Counted from the stretch's first letter, positions 1-8,953 are shown. The stretch: 33,356 nt of DNA from Rhodanobacter thiooxydans LCS2 (GCF_000264375.1 NZ_AJXW01000088.1:1-33356); one strand, 5' to 3'. Notes: generated by a model from the letters alone, not told the origin. Numbers and translations are program-made.

Positions 1-4
1 TGCG

Positions 5-40
5 CTCACCCCAACCTACGGCCTCACCCCAACCTACGGC
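5..40. repeat. 18-bp tandem direct repeat (two copies)
   Basis: Bases 5-22 and 23-40 are identical copies of ctcaccccaacctacggc. The second copy runs into the stop codon of the adjacent minus-strand gene. The unit resembles the GTAGGTTGGGGTGAG-type REP elements scattered through many proteobacterial genomes, so this is probably the edge of such an element cut by the window start. The family assignment is from memory; the duplication itself is seen directly. Confidence 0.6.
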
Positions 41-1302
41 TGGCGCTGCATGGCCGGCGCGGACGGCGGGATGCTTCCCGCCCGGGCCAGCACCAGCGCC
101 AGCGCACTCAATCCGAATACCGCGGCCATCGCCAGGGCGAGGCGGCGGTCCAGCTGCGCGAGTCCGAACCACCGTTCCGTGGCGAATGGCACCAGCGCCG
201 TCGCCAGCACGCGCAGGACTTCCAGCCACCAGGCCCAGCGGCGCCCTTCCATCAAGCCGCCGAGCAGCCACAGGCCGGCCACCAGATACGCGGCATAGGC
301 GAGCAGCGTCGACAGGTTCGCGCTGCCGGCCATGCCGAGGAACTGCGTGGTCATGCCCAGCAGCAGCGCGAACTGCGTCAGCACGTAAAGCTTCAGCGGC
401 CGCGACAGCGGCGGATCGAAGCGCTCCGTGGGCATCACGAAGTCCGGCTTCGGGTAGCGTGCCGCCACGTCGGCGGGGCTCCAGCCCGGCGGCTTCAGCC
501 ACACCAGCAGCTTGTCGCGCCAGCGCCGCGCGCGCCATGCGTCCTGCGCGGTCTTCCAGTACACCTCGGCGTTCGCCCACAGCGGATTCCAGCTGCGCAG
601 CGGCGAACGAGTGCCGTACACCGGCGGATCGTTGGCGTCCTCCTCGACGAAGCTGCCGAACAGGCGGTCCCACACGATCAGGATGCCGCCGTAGTTGCGG
701 TCGAGGTAGCGGTCGTTCACCGCGTGGTGGGCGCGGTGATTAGACGGCGAGCAGAACACGCGGTCGAACCAGCCGAGCCGGCCGATCTGCTCAGTGTGCA
801 CCCAGAACTGGTACAGCAGGTCGATCAGCGCCACCACCACGAACACCTTCAGCGGCACGCCGAGCACCGCCATCGGCAGGTAGAACAGCCAGCCCAGCAG
901 CACGCCGCTGCCGGTCTGGCGCAGCGCGGTGGACAGGTTGTAGCGCTCGCTCTGGTGGTGCACCACGTGGGCGGCCCATAGGATGTTCACCCGGTGCCCG
1001 GCGCGATGCAGCCAGTAGTAGCAGAAGTCGTACGCGAGCAGCGCGCCGAGCCACACCAGCCAGTTGTCCGCCGGCAACGCGAACAGTGCCAGGTGCTCGA
1101 CGCACCACGCATAGATGCCGATCGTCAGCAGCTTGCCGAACACGCCGACCAGCTGCGAGATCACGCCCAGCCCGATGCTGTTGATCGCGTCGTTGCTGGC
1201 GTAGGCGTTGCGTCCACGCAGCTTCGCCACCAGCAATTCGATGCCGATCAGCAGGAAGAACACCGGGGTGGCCCAGGTGATGATGAGTTCCTGCGTGTTC
1301 AT
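34..1302 (-). CDS. Alkylglycerol monooxygenase-like membrane hydroxylase (sterol desaturase/fatty acid hydroxylase superfamily)
   Basis: A 422-residue integral membrane protein with the di-iron histidine clusters of the superfamily: H99/H103 (HRAGH), H112/H115/H116 (HVVHH) and H189/H192/H193 (HRAHH), plus H169. The text around them (WAAHVVHHQSERYNL, LLYQFWVHTE, NYGGILIVWDRLFG) is closer to animal alkylglycerol monooxygenase (AGMO, TMEM195), which cleaves glycerol ether lipids, than to C-5 sterol desaturases. As in AGMO, a hydrophobic C-terminal third (about residues 310-410) adds membrane helices. The start was chosen because its ATG overlaps the TGA of the upstream gene (ATGA), which implies translational coupling; a longer frame upstream is an arginine-rich shadow of that gene. 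Family is near certain; the ether-lipid substrate is inferred from the motif match and from the lysoplasmalogenase partner. Confidence 0.85.
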   Translation of the reverse strand: MNTQELIITWATPVFFLLIGIELLVAKLRGRNAYASNDAINSIGLGVISQLVGVFGKLLTIGIYAWCVEHLALFALPADNWLVWLGALLAYDFCYYWLHRAGHRVNILWAAHVVHHQSERYNLSTALRQTGSGVLLGWLFYLPMAVLGVPLKVFVVVALIDLLYQFWVHTEQIGRLGWFDRVFCSPSNHRAHHAVNDRYLDRNYGGILIVWDRLFGSFVEEDANDPPVYGTRSPLRSWNPLWANAEVYWKTAQDAWRARRWRDKLLVWLKPPGWSPADVAARYPKPDFVMPTERFDPPLSRPLKLYVLTQFALLLGMTTQFLGMAGSANLSTLLAYAAYLVAGLWLLGGLMEGRRWAWWLEVLRVLATALVPFATERWFGLAQLDRRLALAMAAVFGLSALALVLARAGSIPPSAPAMQRQP

Positions 1303-2021
1303 GCCGCCTCGTCGTCGATGGCGGCGCCCTGCACCGAGCGGGCGATCCACCACAGCGCCAGATAATACGCCGCCAGCACCCACAGGCTGGCCAGCGGCAC
1401 CGGGCCGCGAAAGCGGTCCCAGGCCAGCACGCTGTCGCTCAGCATGAACACCAGCGCGCCGCGCGCCGCCAGTTGCGCAGCCGCGTCGCTACGTCTCGTC
1501 CGCGCCCGCGCCCATGCCTGCCCGCCCATCGTGGCCAGCACCGCCACGTAGACGATCACCGGCACGCGCAGCGGCGGGTCGATGGCGTCCCACAGCAGGG
1601 CCAGATTCGCCGCACCATACGCCAGGCACGCCGCCAGCGGCCACGCCGGTGCGGCGAGGCGGCTGTCGCTGAGGAAGGCCGCGATGAAGCAGACGTGCGC
1701 GAGCAGGAACGCCACCAGGCCCGGTACGAACAGATCGCCCGGCAGCATGAGGAACACGTCGCCTGCCAGCGAGCCGGCGATGCCGGCCAGCACCCAGCGC
1801 CGGTAACGCGGCGACACCACCGGCCGCGCGCGCCACGCCAGCACGAAGATCAGCGCGGTGGCCAGCGGCTTGGCGATCCAGTGCAGCCACAGCCAGCCGT
1901 GGCCCGCCCTGCCCGCCGCCAGCAGCGCGCCGACGATGGCCGCAGTCGCCGCACCCGCGGTGGCGAACGCGAGCCGGCGTACGCCGGCGGGCAACGGGGA
2001 ACGGAAGACCATCGCGACCAT
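1299..2021 (-). CDS. YhhN/TMEM86-family membrane protein, probable lysoplasmalogenase
   Basis: A protein of about 240 residues with some eight hydrophobic segments. It carries YhhN hallmarks: KPLAT near residue 51, GDVFLMLP near residue 87, an AFLLAH helix, and a late SDSVLAWDRF segment. In animals this family (TMEM86A/B) hydrolyses the vinyl-ether bond of lysoplasmalogens. Its stop overlaps the start of the AGMO-like hydroxylase by four bases, so two ether-lipid enzymes are probably made from one mRNA. The start is uncertain: ATG at 2021 has a weak GGTG six bases ahead, ATG at 2012 is also possible, and a TTG/ATG further upstream lies inside a TATGAT box that looks like the -10 element. Substrate is inferred. 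Confidence 0.8.
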   Translation of the reverse strand: MVAMVFRSPLPAGVRRLAFATAGAATAAIVGALLAAGRAGHGWLWLHWIAKPLATALIFVLAWRARPVVSPRYRRWVLAGIAGSLAGDVFLMLPGDLFVPGLVAFLLAHVCFIAAFLSDSRLAAPAWPLAACLAYGAANLALLWDAIDPPLRVPVIVYVAVLATMGGQAWARARTRRSDAAAQLAARGALVFMLSDSVLAWDRFRGPVPLASLWVLAAYYLALWWIARSVQGAAIDDEAA

Positions 2022-2049
2022 GCAGGGCACCGTGGACGATACCCGGCCG

Positions 2050-2055
2050 ATCATA
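2050..2055 (-). promoter_or_regulatory. Possible -10 box for the YhhN/AGMO pair
   Basis: TATGAT on the minus strand, preceded by ggc, lies about 29 bases ahead of the chosen YhhN start and just after the TonB-receptor gene. No good -35 is visible 17 bases upstream. The same ggcTATGATcg string occurs ahead of the alkaline phosphatase gene. This is a weak call that rests on one hexamer. Confidence 0.3.
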
Positions 2056-2065
2056 GCCAAGGCGC

Positions 2066-2084
2066 CGCCGTCGTGGCGACGGCG
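2066..2084 (-). terminator. GC hairpin after the TonB-dependent receptor gene
   Basis: Perfect 8-bp stem cgccgtcg/cgacggcg with a three-base loop, 25 bases beyond the receptor's stop codon. There is no U-tract, so it may be a weak or Rho-assisted terminator, or a 3' end stabiliser, rather than a canonical intrinsic terminator. Confidence 0.35.
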
Positions 2085-2108
2085 ACGCCCGGCGTCAGCG
2101 GCGGCCGG

Positions 2109-4400
2109 TCAGAAGCGCACGGTGGCGGTCAGCATCGCCGCGCGTGGCGCGCCCACCTGCAGGGTGGCGTACTCGCCGGTCGGGTCCGCCGCGGTGAAGC
2201 CGTTGGAACCGATCGTGCCGTAGTAGTGCTTGCCGGCGAGGTTGGTGACGTTGAGCGCCAGCTTCAGGTCCTCGGCCACGCCGAGCTTGCCGAAGTCGTA
2301 CGCCGCGGCGGCGTTGAACAGCCAGTACGACGGCACCGAGGCGTCATTGACGTAGGTGTAGTAGCGCTTGCCGGTGTAGTTGGCGGACAGGCGCAGGTCC
2401 CATGCGCCCGGCGTCCAGGCGATCTCCGAGGAGAACAGCTGCTTCGGGCTGTCGACCACGGTCTTGCCCCGGGTCGCCACCACGGTGGCGCCGTTGAGAT
2501 AGTCGCTGTCGTAGCGCGAGCGGTTGTACGACAGCGCGTTGTACCAGCGCAGCTCGCTGGTCGGCTTCAGGATGAAGGTCAGCTCGGCGCCGCGGCTGGT
2601 CACCGAGCCGACGTTGGCGTACGCCGACGGGCAACCCTGGATGCCGGACGAGCACTGCTGGATCGCCAGCAGGCGGTGGTCGAACTTCACGTCGTACAGC
2701 GCCAGCGAACCCTCGAACAGCTCCTCGGCATGGCGCACGCCGGCCTCGACGGTGCGCGACTCCTCCGGCCTGAGCTTGCCGCGGATCACGTCGAACGCGG
2801 CCTGGGTGGTGGCGAACGGGCCGCTGATGCCGGCCTGGAACGCGGCGATGTTCTGCGCGTAGGAGGCGAACAGTTCGTTCTGGCCGTCCAGCTTGTAGCT
2901 GGCGCCGAGCTGCGGCAGCAGCGACTTGTCCGCGGTCAGCTCGCCGTTCGCGTAGCTGCCCACCACGGCGTGCGTGCGGGTGCGCGTCTGCGGGCTCTTG
3001 ACGCCGACGTCGAGGTGCAACCTGCCGTCGAGCAGGCTGATGGTGTCCTGCAGGTAGAGCTGGTGCGTCTCGGTTTCGTAGCGCTGGTAGAACTTGCGAA
3101 TGCTCGGGTTGTGCAGGAAGTACTGGTCGTCCACCGGGCCGGCGATGAAGTAGAAGTTGCGTTGCACCGTGTGGTGACTGTTCTCGTACCAGAAGCCACC
3201 TTCGAGATGGTGATTGCCGAGGTCCCAGCCCAGCGAGGCGATCGTGCCCCAGCGATCGATGCCGTACTCGGTGGTGCGGATCGCGATCGGCGTCTCCTGC
3301 GGCGTGCCGGCGAACGAGGTCTGGTACGGCGTGAACCAGTGACCCTGGCCGCGGTTGCTGTGGTAGTAGCCAGTGGCCTTCAGGCGCACGCCCTCGGCCA
3401 GGCCGAAGTCGCCGAACAGGCTGGCCAGGCTGTCGTCGCGCAGGCCGCGGCCGGCGTAGTACGCATCGTCCTTGTTGTTGACGCCGCCGGTGAAGATGCC
3501 CTTCGCCGCGTTCACCGCGCGCTGCCAGTCCGGCGCGTAGTTGTCCCAGTTCCAGCCCAGCCGCTTCTGCATGTCCAGCGACAGGTCCTGGTAGTCGGTC
3601 TCGTTGCGGCTGGAGGTGTTCAGCATTGCGGCAACGTGGTTGTCGCCGAAGTCGTACACCGCCTTGCCGTTGAACTGCTGCTGCTTCTGCGGACCGTTGC
3701 CCTTCCACTTGTCGCTGTCGGCGTAGGCACCGGACAGGTACATCGCGAAGCCGTTGTGGTCGCCGGTGTCCAGCCGCGCGTAGGTGCGCAGCGCGCTGTC
3801 GCTGCCGGCGCTCTGCGCCAGCGTCACGCCGTAGGTGCTGGACGGGTCGGCCGAGTAGAACTGTACGGTGCCGCCGAGGTTGCCGGTGGAGGCGGTGCCC
3901 AGCGCGCCGATGCCGGCGGCCAGTTCGGCGCCGCCGAGGTTCTCGGCGATCAGCGCGCGGCTGATGTGCAGGCCGTTGTTGTTGCCGTAGCTCATGTCGC
4001 CGAGCGGGATGCCGTCCAGCGTGAAGCCGAGCCGGGTCTGGTTGAAGCCGCGCAGGCTGATGCGGGTGGACCACTCGTAGTTGCCGAACGAATCGGCCGA
4101 CTCGAAATGCACGCCAGGTAGCTTCGCCAGCACCTTCAACGGGCTGGACCCCGGCGGCAGCAGCTTCACGTCCTGCACGGTGATGCGCTGCACCTGGCGC
4201 GACTCGCCCTGGCCAATCACCGAGACGGCCTCCAGCGTCTTGGTGCCGTCCGATTCCGCCGCACCCGTCATCGCGGCCGGGGTGACGGCAGCCGGTGCCG
4301 GCGCATCCGCACTGGTGGCCCATGCGGCACCGCCATGCAGCACCGCAAGCAGTGCCAGCGCGAGACTGGTCTTGCGGGTCGAGATCATTGGTACGGACAT
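2109..4400 (-). CDS. TonB-dependent outer membrane receptor
   Basis: A 763-residue protein with a signal peptide (MSVPMISTRK followed by a hydrophobic run to AAWA), then a plug domain (about residues 65-190; TRISLRGFNQTRLGFTLDG and GNLGGTVQFYS are typical plug text) and a long beta-barrel ending in the aromatic residue F (LTATVRF), as outer-membrane barrels do. It would import a ligand across the outer membrane using TonB/ExbBD energy. The ATG at 4400 was chosen because AAGGA lies nine bases ahead and the signal peptide begins there. No TonB-interacting regulator is adjacent, so ligand identity is open; the phosphodiesterases and phosphatase encoded just upstream make an organic phosphate or its product a reasonable inference. 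Confidence 0.92.
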   Translation of the reverse strand: MSVPMISTRKTSLALALLAVLHGGAAWATSADAPAPAAVTPAAMTGAAESDGTKTLEAVSVIGQGESRQVQRITVQDVKLLPPGSSPLKVLAKLPGVHFESADSFGNYEWSTRISLRGFNQTRLGFTLDGIPLGDMSYGNNNGLHISRALIAENLGGAELAAGIGALGTASTGNLGGTVQFYSADPSSTYGVTLAQSAGSDSALRTYARLDTGDHNGFAMYLSGAYADSDKWKGNGPQKQQQFNGKAVYDFGDNHVAAMLNTSSRNETDYQDLSLDMQKRLGWNWDNYAPDWQRAVNAAKGIFTGGVNNKDDAYYAGRGLRDDSLASLFGDFGLAEGVRLKATGYYHSNRGQGHWFTPYQTSFAGTPQETPIAIRTTEYGIDRWGTIASLGWDLGNHHLEGGFWYENSHHTVQRNFYFIAGPVDDQYFLHNPSIRKFYQRYETETHQLYLQDTISLLDGRLHLDVGVKSPQTRTRTHAVVGSYANGELTADKSLLPQLGASYKLDGQNELFASYAQNIAAFQAGISGPFATTQAAFDVIRGKLRPEESRTVEAGVRHAEELFEGSLALYDVKFDHRLLAIQQCSSGIQGCPSAYANVGSVTSRGAELTFILKPTSELRWYNALSYNRSRYDSDYLNGATVVATRGKTVVDSPKQLFSSEIAWTPGAWDLRLSANYTGKRYYTYVNDASVPSYWLFNAAAAYDFGKLGVAEDLKLALNVTNLAGKHYYGTIGSNGFTAADPTGEYATLQVGAPRAAMLTATVRF

Positions 4401-4545
4401 GCGTGAATATCCTTCGCGCAGCAGTCCGCCTGCGCGGAGCGCCACGACATCGTCGTTGAGGAAACCGCCCGTACCCCACCCAGGCGGCGGTCCATGCAAG
4501 CGTGACCGCACTTCATGAAGCCCGTCTTACGACGACGTGTCATTC

Positions 4546-4559
4546 GTCATTTGGATGAC
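4546..4559. promoter_or_regulatory. GTCA-N6-TGAC inverted repeat upstream of the receptor
   Basis: An inverted repeat GTCA/TGAC with a six-base centre lies about 145 bases ahead of the receptor's ATG, in the gap between the phosphodiesterase stop and the receptor start. The same GTCA-N6-TGAC layout occurs ahead of the LTA-synthase-type gene (11141-11154). About 0.5 such sites are expected by chance in a window this size, so the pairing is suggestive only. Confidence 0.25.
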
Positions 4560-4606
4560 TGTTTGAAACGACGCAAAACGGGCACTTCAAGGCAACCGGA
4601 ATCGCA

Positions 4607-5944
4607 TCAGTGCGTGGCGACCGGCAGTACCTTGCCCTGCGCCTGGGGCAGGCGTGCGCCCAGCAGTCGCGCCAGCGTCGGCGCGATATCGCGCATGTCG
4701 ATCTCGCCGAGATCGCTGCCCGCCGGCACGCCCTTGCCGGCCAGCAGGAAGGTCGAGCGCATCTGCGGCAACGCCGGATCGTAACCATGCATGCCGCGAT
4801 ACTGACTGGCGGCAGGCAGCGGCGTATCCGGCGTGGTCGCCATCTTGTAGCCCGGTTTGAACAGCACGAACCATTCGGCTTGCGCGGTGCCGCCCTGCGC
4901 AACCAGCTGCGGATGATCAAGCACGTGATCGATGCCATACGCGGGATCGTGCCGCAGCTGGTCGAGCAGCGCCGCCACCCGTGCCTTGACGCTCGCGCTG
5001 GCGGGATCGTGCAGCACGATCGCCGCACTGCCACCGTCGTTCCATGGCATGGCCTGCCAGTCCGTCACCGCACCATTCTTGAACGTGGCCAGACCCGCCT
5101 TGATGAAGGGCTGGTACAGATTCACATCCTGCTGCACGGGCAGGAATCCGTGATCGGAGACCACCGCCACCACGCCATCCGGATGCACCTGTTGCGCCGC
5201 GGCCACCAGTTCGCCGATCAGGCCGTCGATACGTTCCAGCACCGCCCGCGACGCCGGCGTGTCCGGCCCGCTGGCGTGCTGTTCGTGATCGAGCGCCGCG
5301 AGATACACCGTCATGAAATCCGGCTTGTGCGTTTCCAGCAACTTCACCGCGAAGCGCGTGCGCGTCTCGTCGCCAGCCACGCTCTCGTCGATGCCGTCGG
5401 CATAGGGACCGAGCTCCTTCTCCATCGCCGGCAGCAGGCCGGGCGTGGCCAGCGCGCCCAGCAACTTGCGGTCATCGGCCGTGCCGGTGCGCCAGATCTG
5501 CGGCAGGTTCCAGTCCACCGGCGCACCCACGCTCACCGGCCAGTGCACGTTCGCGGTGGTCAGGCCTGCGGCGTGAGCGGCATCCCACAACGTCGCTACG
5601 CGGATGTCGCTGGCGTACCAGTACCAACCCTGCTGATTCTTGTTGACGGGATCGAAGGTGAGATTGCCGCCGATGCCATGCTGATTCGGCGACACGCCGG
5701 TGATCAAGGTGGTGTGGCTGGGATAGGTCAGCGTGGGCAGCACGCCGCGCACGCCGTCGGCATGGGCGCCGCGCTGCAGCAACGCTCCGAGATTCGGCAG
5801 CTTGAGCCCGCGCTGGTGCGCCTGCAGCACGTCAATCGGGCGCAGGCCGTCGATCGAGATCAGCAGCAGTGGCGCCGCCGCCGCGCGCATGGCGGGCAGC
5901 CACGCGAGCAACACGAAGGACAACACGAACAGCAGACGGCGCAT
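4607..5944 (-). CDS. Type I phosphodiesterase/nucleotide pyrophosphatase (ectonucleotide pyrophosphatase family)
   Basis: A 445-residue exported enzyme of the alkaline phosphatase superfamily. A signal peptide (MRRLLFVLSFVLLAW to about A24) precedes LISIDGLRP with metal ligand D32, and the nucleophile motif PTLTYPSH with T73 as the expected phosphorylated threonine, the residue that marks NPP enzymes. Further metal ligands lie in LDHEQH and VVSDHGF. Expected reaction: hydrolysis of nucleotide pyrophosphates or phosphodiesters to nucleoside monophosphates in the periplasm or at the surface. It sits 83 bases after the glycerophosphodiesterase gene and about 200 bases before the receptor gene, all on one strand. 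The start was set at the signal peptide; only a weak GGA precedes it. Family is firm; substrate among nucleotides and lipid headgroups is not. Confidence 0.9.
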   Translation of the reverse strand: MRRLLFVLSFVLLAWLPAMRAAAAPLLLISIDGLRPIDVLQAHQRGLKLPNLGALLQRGAHADGVRGVLPTLTYPSHTTLITGVSPNQHGIGGNLTFDPVNKNQQGWYWYASDIRVATLWDAAHAAGLTTANVHWPVSVGAPVDWNLPQIWRTGTADDRKLLGALATPGLLPAMEKELGPYADGIDESVAGDETRTRFAVKLLETHKPDFMTVYLAALDHEQHASGPDTPASRAVLERIDGLIGELVAAAQQVHPDGVVAVVSDHGFLPVQQDVNLYQPFIKAGLATFKNGAVTDWQAMPWNDGGSAAIVLHDPASASVKARVAALLDQLRHDPAYGIDHVLDHPQLVAQGGTAQAEWFVLFKPGYKMATTPDTPLPAASQYRGMHGYDPALPQMRSTFLLAGKGVPAGSDLGEIDMRDIAPTLARLLGARLPQAQGKVLPVATH

Positions 5945-6027
5945 GCAGGTTCCAGAAGGCGGCGAAGGAGCCGTGCATGCTCGGCCCGTACCACTGCATC
6001 CGCATGACAGCGCCGCGGCGGGTTTGC

Positions 6028-7137
6028 TCAACGGGCGTCGAGCGCCTTGCGGCCGAGTGCCGGATCGTCGGTGAAGAACGCGTCGATGCCGGCGTCGAGA
6101 TAGGCGCGGATCTCGGCGATCGAGCCCGCCTCGTTGAACGTCTTCGGATCACTGCCACGGCGGAAGTTCTTGGCCTGGAACTGGTTCTCCGGACGGAACG
6201 TGTACGGGTGCAGCTCCAGCTTCGCCGCGTGCGCGTCGCGCACCAGCGGGGTCGGCGCACCGAGCGTGCCGTCCTTGGCCAGCGGGATGATCGCGCGGAT
6301 GTTCGGGCCGATCGCATCGGCATAGGTCGCGATCGCGCGCAGGCCGGCCGGCGTGCACATTTCGCCGTAGCTCAGCTTGCCGCCCGCGGCGACCACGTCG
6401 TACGGCCGCTGGTCGGCGTCGTCGATCAGCTGCAGCAGGCGGATGTTGCGGTGACCGTGGCCAAGCTTGCCGCGCAGGTACTTGAGGTTGGCGATCTCGA
6501 ACGACTGGATCTCCACCGGCGCGGTGCGCGTGTAGGCGTGCGCGGCGAGGATCGCCAGCACGCGGTCCTCCAGCGGCAGGCCGGCGCGCTGGAAATAGGT
6601 GCCGTGCTTGATCTCCGGGATGATGCCGATCAGCCGCCCCTGCGTCGCCGACTCGGCGGCGACGAAGTCGATGATCTCGTCCAGCGTCGGGATCTGGAAC
6701 GCGCCATCGTACTGCGTGCTGCGCAGCTCCGGCAGGCGCTCGCGTGCGCGCAGCGTCTTCAGTTCGGCCAGCGTGAAGTCCTCGGTGAACCAGCCGGTGA
6801 CGGCCTGGCCATCGACCGTCTTGGTGGTCTTGCGCGCAGCGAACTCGGGATGCGTCGCCACGTCGGTGGTGCCGCCGATCTCGTTCTCGTGGCGCGCGAC
6901 CGGCACGCCATCCTTCGTCATCACCAGGTCCGGCTCGATGAAGTCGGCGCCGTCGGCGATCGCCTTGCCGTAGGAAGCCAGCGTGTGTTCCGGCCGCAGC
7001 GCGCTGGCGCCGCGATGGCCGATCACCAGCACCCTGGCGGCCAGCGGCGCCTCGGTTCCCATGGCGTTGGACATGGCGGCGCATCCGATCAGGAGGATGG
7101 CCAAGCATAGGCGTTTCGACAGCGGAAGTTGCGGCAT
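6028..7137 (-). CDS. glpQ: Glycerophosphodiester phosphodiesterase, probable lipoprotein
   Basis: A 369-residue GDPD-family enzyme that hydrolyses deacylated phospholipids to glycerol-3-phosphate and an alcohol. The TIM-barrel signature is complete: HRGASALRPEHT (H41, R42, E50), FIEPDL (E68, D70) and H83 as the second catalytic histidine; PEHT replaces the usual PENT. Its length fits periplasmic GlpQ (about 360 residues) rather than the short cytoplasmic UgpQ. The N-terminus (KR, a hydrophobic run, LIGC at residues 16-19) looks like a lipobox, so it may be anchored as a lipoprotein. The gene lies 58 bases after the alkaline phosphatase gene in the same direction. Start taken at the signal peptide; a CTGTCAC string sits just ahead but is too close to the ATG to be a normal activator site. 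Confidence 0.9.
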   Translation of the reverse strand: MPQLPLSKRLCLAILLIGCAAMSNAMGTEAPLAARVLVIGHRGASALRPEHTLASYGKAIADGADFIEPDLVMTKDGVPVARHENEIGGTTDVATHPEFAARKTTKTVDGQAVTGWFTEDFTLAELKTLRARERLPELRSTQYDGAFQIPTLDEIIDFVAAESATQGRLIGIIPEIKHGTYFQRAGLPLEDRVLAILAAHAYTRTAPVEIQSFEIANLKYLRGKLGHGHRNIRLLQLIDDADQRPYDVVAAGGKLSYGEMCTPAGLRAIATYADAIGPNIRAIIPLAKDGTLGAPTPLVRDAHAAKLELHPYTFRPENQFQAKNFRRGSDPKTFNEAGSIAEIRAYLDAGIDAFFTDDPALGRKALDAR

Positions 7138-7195
7138 GTGCGGTCCGTGTGACAGTCGGGAGGCCGGCACCACGCCGGCCGCCGGTGGACGGTGT

Positions 7196-8953
7196 TTACC
7201 GCGGTGCGGCCGCGGCGTCGGAAGCGAGCTTCAGCCAGTGCTGCCAGTTCGACTGCTCCACCGGCACGCCGTCGGCGTTGCAGCTGCCGAGCCGGCACAG
7301 TTCGGCGCGCAGCCGCGGCGTGTGCTGCACCATCACGTGGAAGATCACGTTCTGCTCCAGCTCGCCGTGGAACGCCGCGGCGCCGGGGCCGGTAGCGAAG
7401 ATCGCCACGTCCTCGCCACCGTGCGTCTCCTGCTTCAGCGGCACGGTCGCTTCCTGCATGTAATCCGGATCAGTGGTGTCGACGTCGCCCAGGTCGGGGC
7501 GACCCTTGCGGATCGGGCTGTACTCGCCCGGGTTGTGCGGAAAGCGCTTGCTGCCTTCCGCCTGCCAGTCGCTGGCACCGGTATAGCCCGGCCCGTTGGC
7601 AAAGCCGAGCGTGGTGTACGCCTGGCCGGTGGCGTCGCGGGCCATCACCGTCATGCTGCCGCCGCCGTAGCTGTCGGTCTTGCCGATCACCTTGCCCAGG
7701 ATCGGATTGCCGCGATGCGCATAGCCGGCGAAGGTCATCGTGTGGCTGTGGTCGGCGGTGACCACGATCAGCGTCTCGGCCGGATCGGTGTGCTCCAGCG
7801 CAGCCTGCACCGCGTCGGCGAAGGCGATCGTCTCGTCCAGCGCGCGGTACGCGTTGCCGGCGTGCAGCGCATGGTCGATGCGCCCGCCTTCGACCATCAG
7901 GAAGAAGCCGTTCGGGTTGCGCTTGAGCACCTCGATCGCGCTGGTGGTCATCTCGGCCAGGCTGGGCTCGCCGGCCTTGTCGTGCGCGCGCTCGTGCTCG
8001 TAGTTCATGTGCGAGGGCTCGAACAGGCCGAGCAGGCGCGGCGTTTTCGTCAAGTCCAGCGCCTTCAGCTGGGCGGCGTTCCACACGTACTTGCCGTCCG
8101 GATGGCTGGACGTCCATTCGCCGATCAGGTCGCGGCCGTCGAGACGCTGGCCCACGCTGGTGGCGTATTCCGGATCGTCCGCGCCGGCCGGCATGAATTC
8201 GGTGCGGCCGCCGCCCATTGCCACGGTGAGGCCGCCGGCGACCGGGAAGTCGATCAGCTGCGCGGCGAAGTCCTTGCAGCCGGCGGTTTTCGCCGCCTCG
8301 CTGAGGTCGGCGTCCACTTCCCAGTTGCGCTCGGGCAGGTGGCCGTAGGTGGCGGCCGGGGTGGCGTGGGTGATGCGCGTGGTGGTGACCGCGCCGGTGG
8401 CCATGCCGGCCGAGGCCGCCAGCTCCAGCGCGCTGACCAGCTGCTGCCCGCGGCTGCCGGCGCAGTCCTGCCGCTTCGGCAGCTGCGACACCCCGATGAA
8501 GCCGGCGCGCGTCTTCACCCCGCTCATGATCGCGGTCATGGTGCCCGCGGAGTCGGGCGTCTGCTGGTCGGTCTCGTAGGTGCGGCTCAACGCGCTGAAC
8601 GGGAATTTCTCGAAGCTCAGCCGGTAGCTCTCGCCGTCCACGCCCGCGCGCTCGCCGGCCAGCACGTGCGCGGCGGCAATGGTGGGGATGCTCATGCCGT
8701 CGCCGAGGAACACGATCACGTTCTTCGCGCGCTGGCCGCCTGCATTCGCCTGGGCGGAAGCCAGCGCCGCCTGCGCCGCGCCGCTGCGGAACCACCACGA
8801 CGGCGTCTCGCCCTGCGGGCGCTGGATGGCGGGCACCGCGATCGACGATGTGGCGGCGGGTGCCGCGGATGGCGGCTGGCTGGCGCAGGCGCCCAGGGCG
8901 GAAAGCATGGCACCCAGCAGGAGCGGGCGCGCGGCGAACGGGAAACGGGACAT
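7196..8953 (-). CDS. phoA: Alkaline phosphatase, lipoprotein
   Basis: A 585-residue alkaline phosphatase that would release phosphate from monoesters outside the cytoplasm. The lipobox ALGAC (C23) predicts a lipid-anchored protein instead of the soluble E. coli PhoA. Active-site text is complete: VFLGDGMS (D85), TPDSAGTMTA with nucleophile S135, TTTRITHATPAA, GGRIDHALH, VTADHSHT and HGGEDVAIF. The ATG at 8953 was chosen because GGAAG lies six bases ahead and the signal sequence begins there. The next gene downstream is the glycerophosphodiesterase, whose product glycerol-3-phosphate would be a substrate. A TATGAT box without a -35 lies about 50 bases upstream, as expected for an activator-dependent (for example PhoB) promoter, but no convincing Pho box was seen next to it. 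Confidence 0.95.
   Translation of the reverse strand: MSRFPFAARPLLLGAMLSALGACASQPPSAAPAATSSIAVPAIQRPQGETPSWWFRSGAAQAALASAQANAGGQRAKNVIVFLGDGMSIPTIAAAHVLAGERAGVDGESYRLSFEKFPFSALSRTYETDQQTPDSAGTMTAIMSGVKTRAGFIGVSQLPKRQDCAGSRGQQLVSALELAASAGMATGAVTTTRITHATPAATYGHLPERNWEVDADLSEAAKTAGCKDFAAQLIDFPVAGGLTVAMGGGRTEFMPAGADDPEYATSVGQRLDGRDLIGEWTSSHPDGKYVWNAAQLKALDLTKTPRLLGLFEPSHMNYEHERAHDKAGEPSLAEMTTSAIEVLKRNPNGFFLMVEGGRIDHALHAGNAYRALDETIAFADAVQAALEHTDPAETLIVVTADHSHTMTFAGYAHRGNPILGKVIGKTDSYGGGSMTVMARDATGQAYTTLGFANGPGYTGASDWQAEGSKRFPHNPGEYSPIRKGRPDLGDVDTTDPDYMQEATVPLKQETHGGEDVAIFATGPGAAAFHGELEQNVIFHVMVQHTPRLRAELCRLGSCNADGVPVEQSNWQHWLKLASDAAAAPR

Noticed and set aside
1473..4121. 882-codon open frame on the plus strand
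   Set aside because: It is antisense to the TonB receptor and YhhN genes, rich in Arg, Ala, Val and Gln, and shows no family motif. Long antisense frames are expected at this GC content.
4607..5944. NPP-type phosphodiesterase as the EboF member of the cyclase cluster
   Set aside because: The family is similar, but it is 11 kb away, in another operon among phosphatases. Linkage to the cyclase cluster is not supported.
7149..7155. CTGTCAC half site ahead of the glycerophosphodiesterase gene
   Set aside because: The second half of a Pho box is absent (3/7) and the site is only 11 bases from the ATG.
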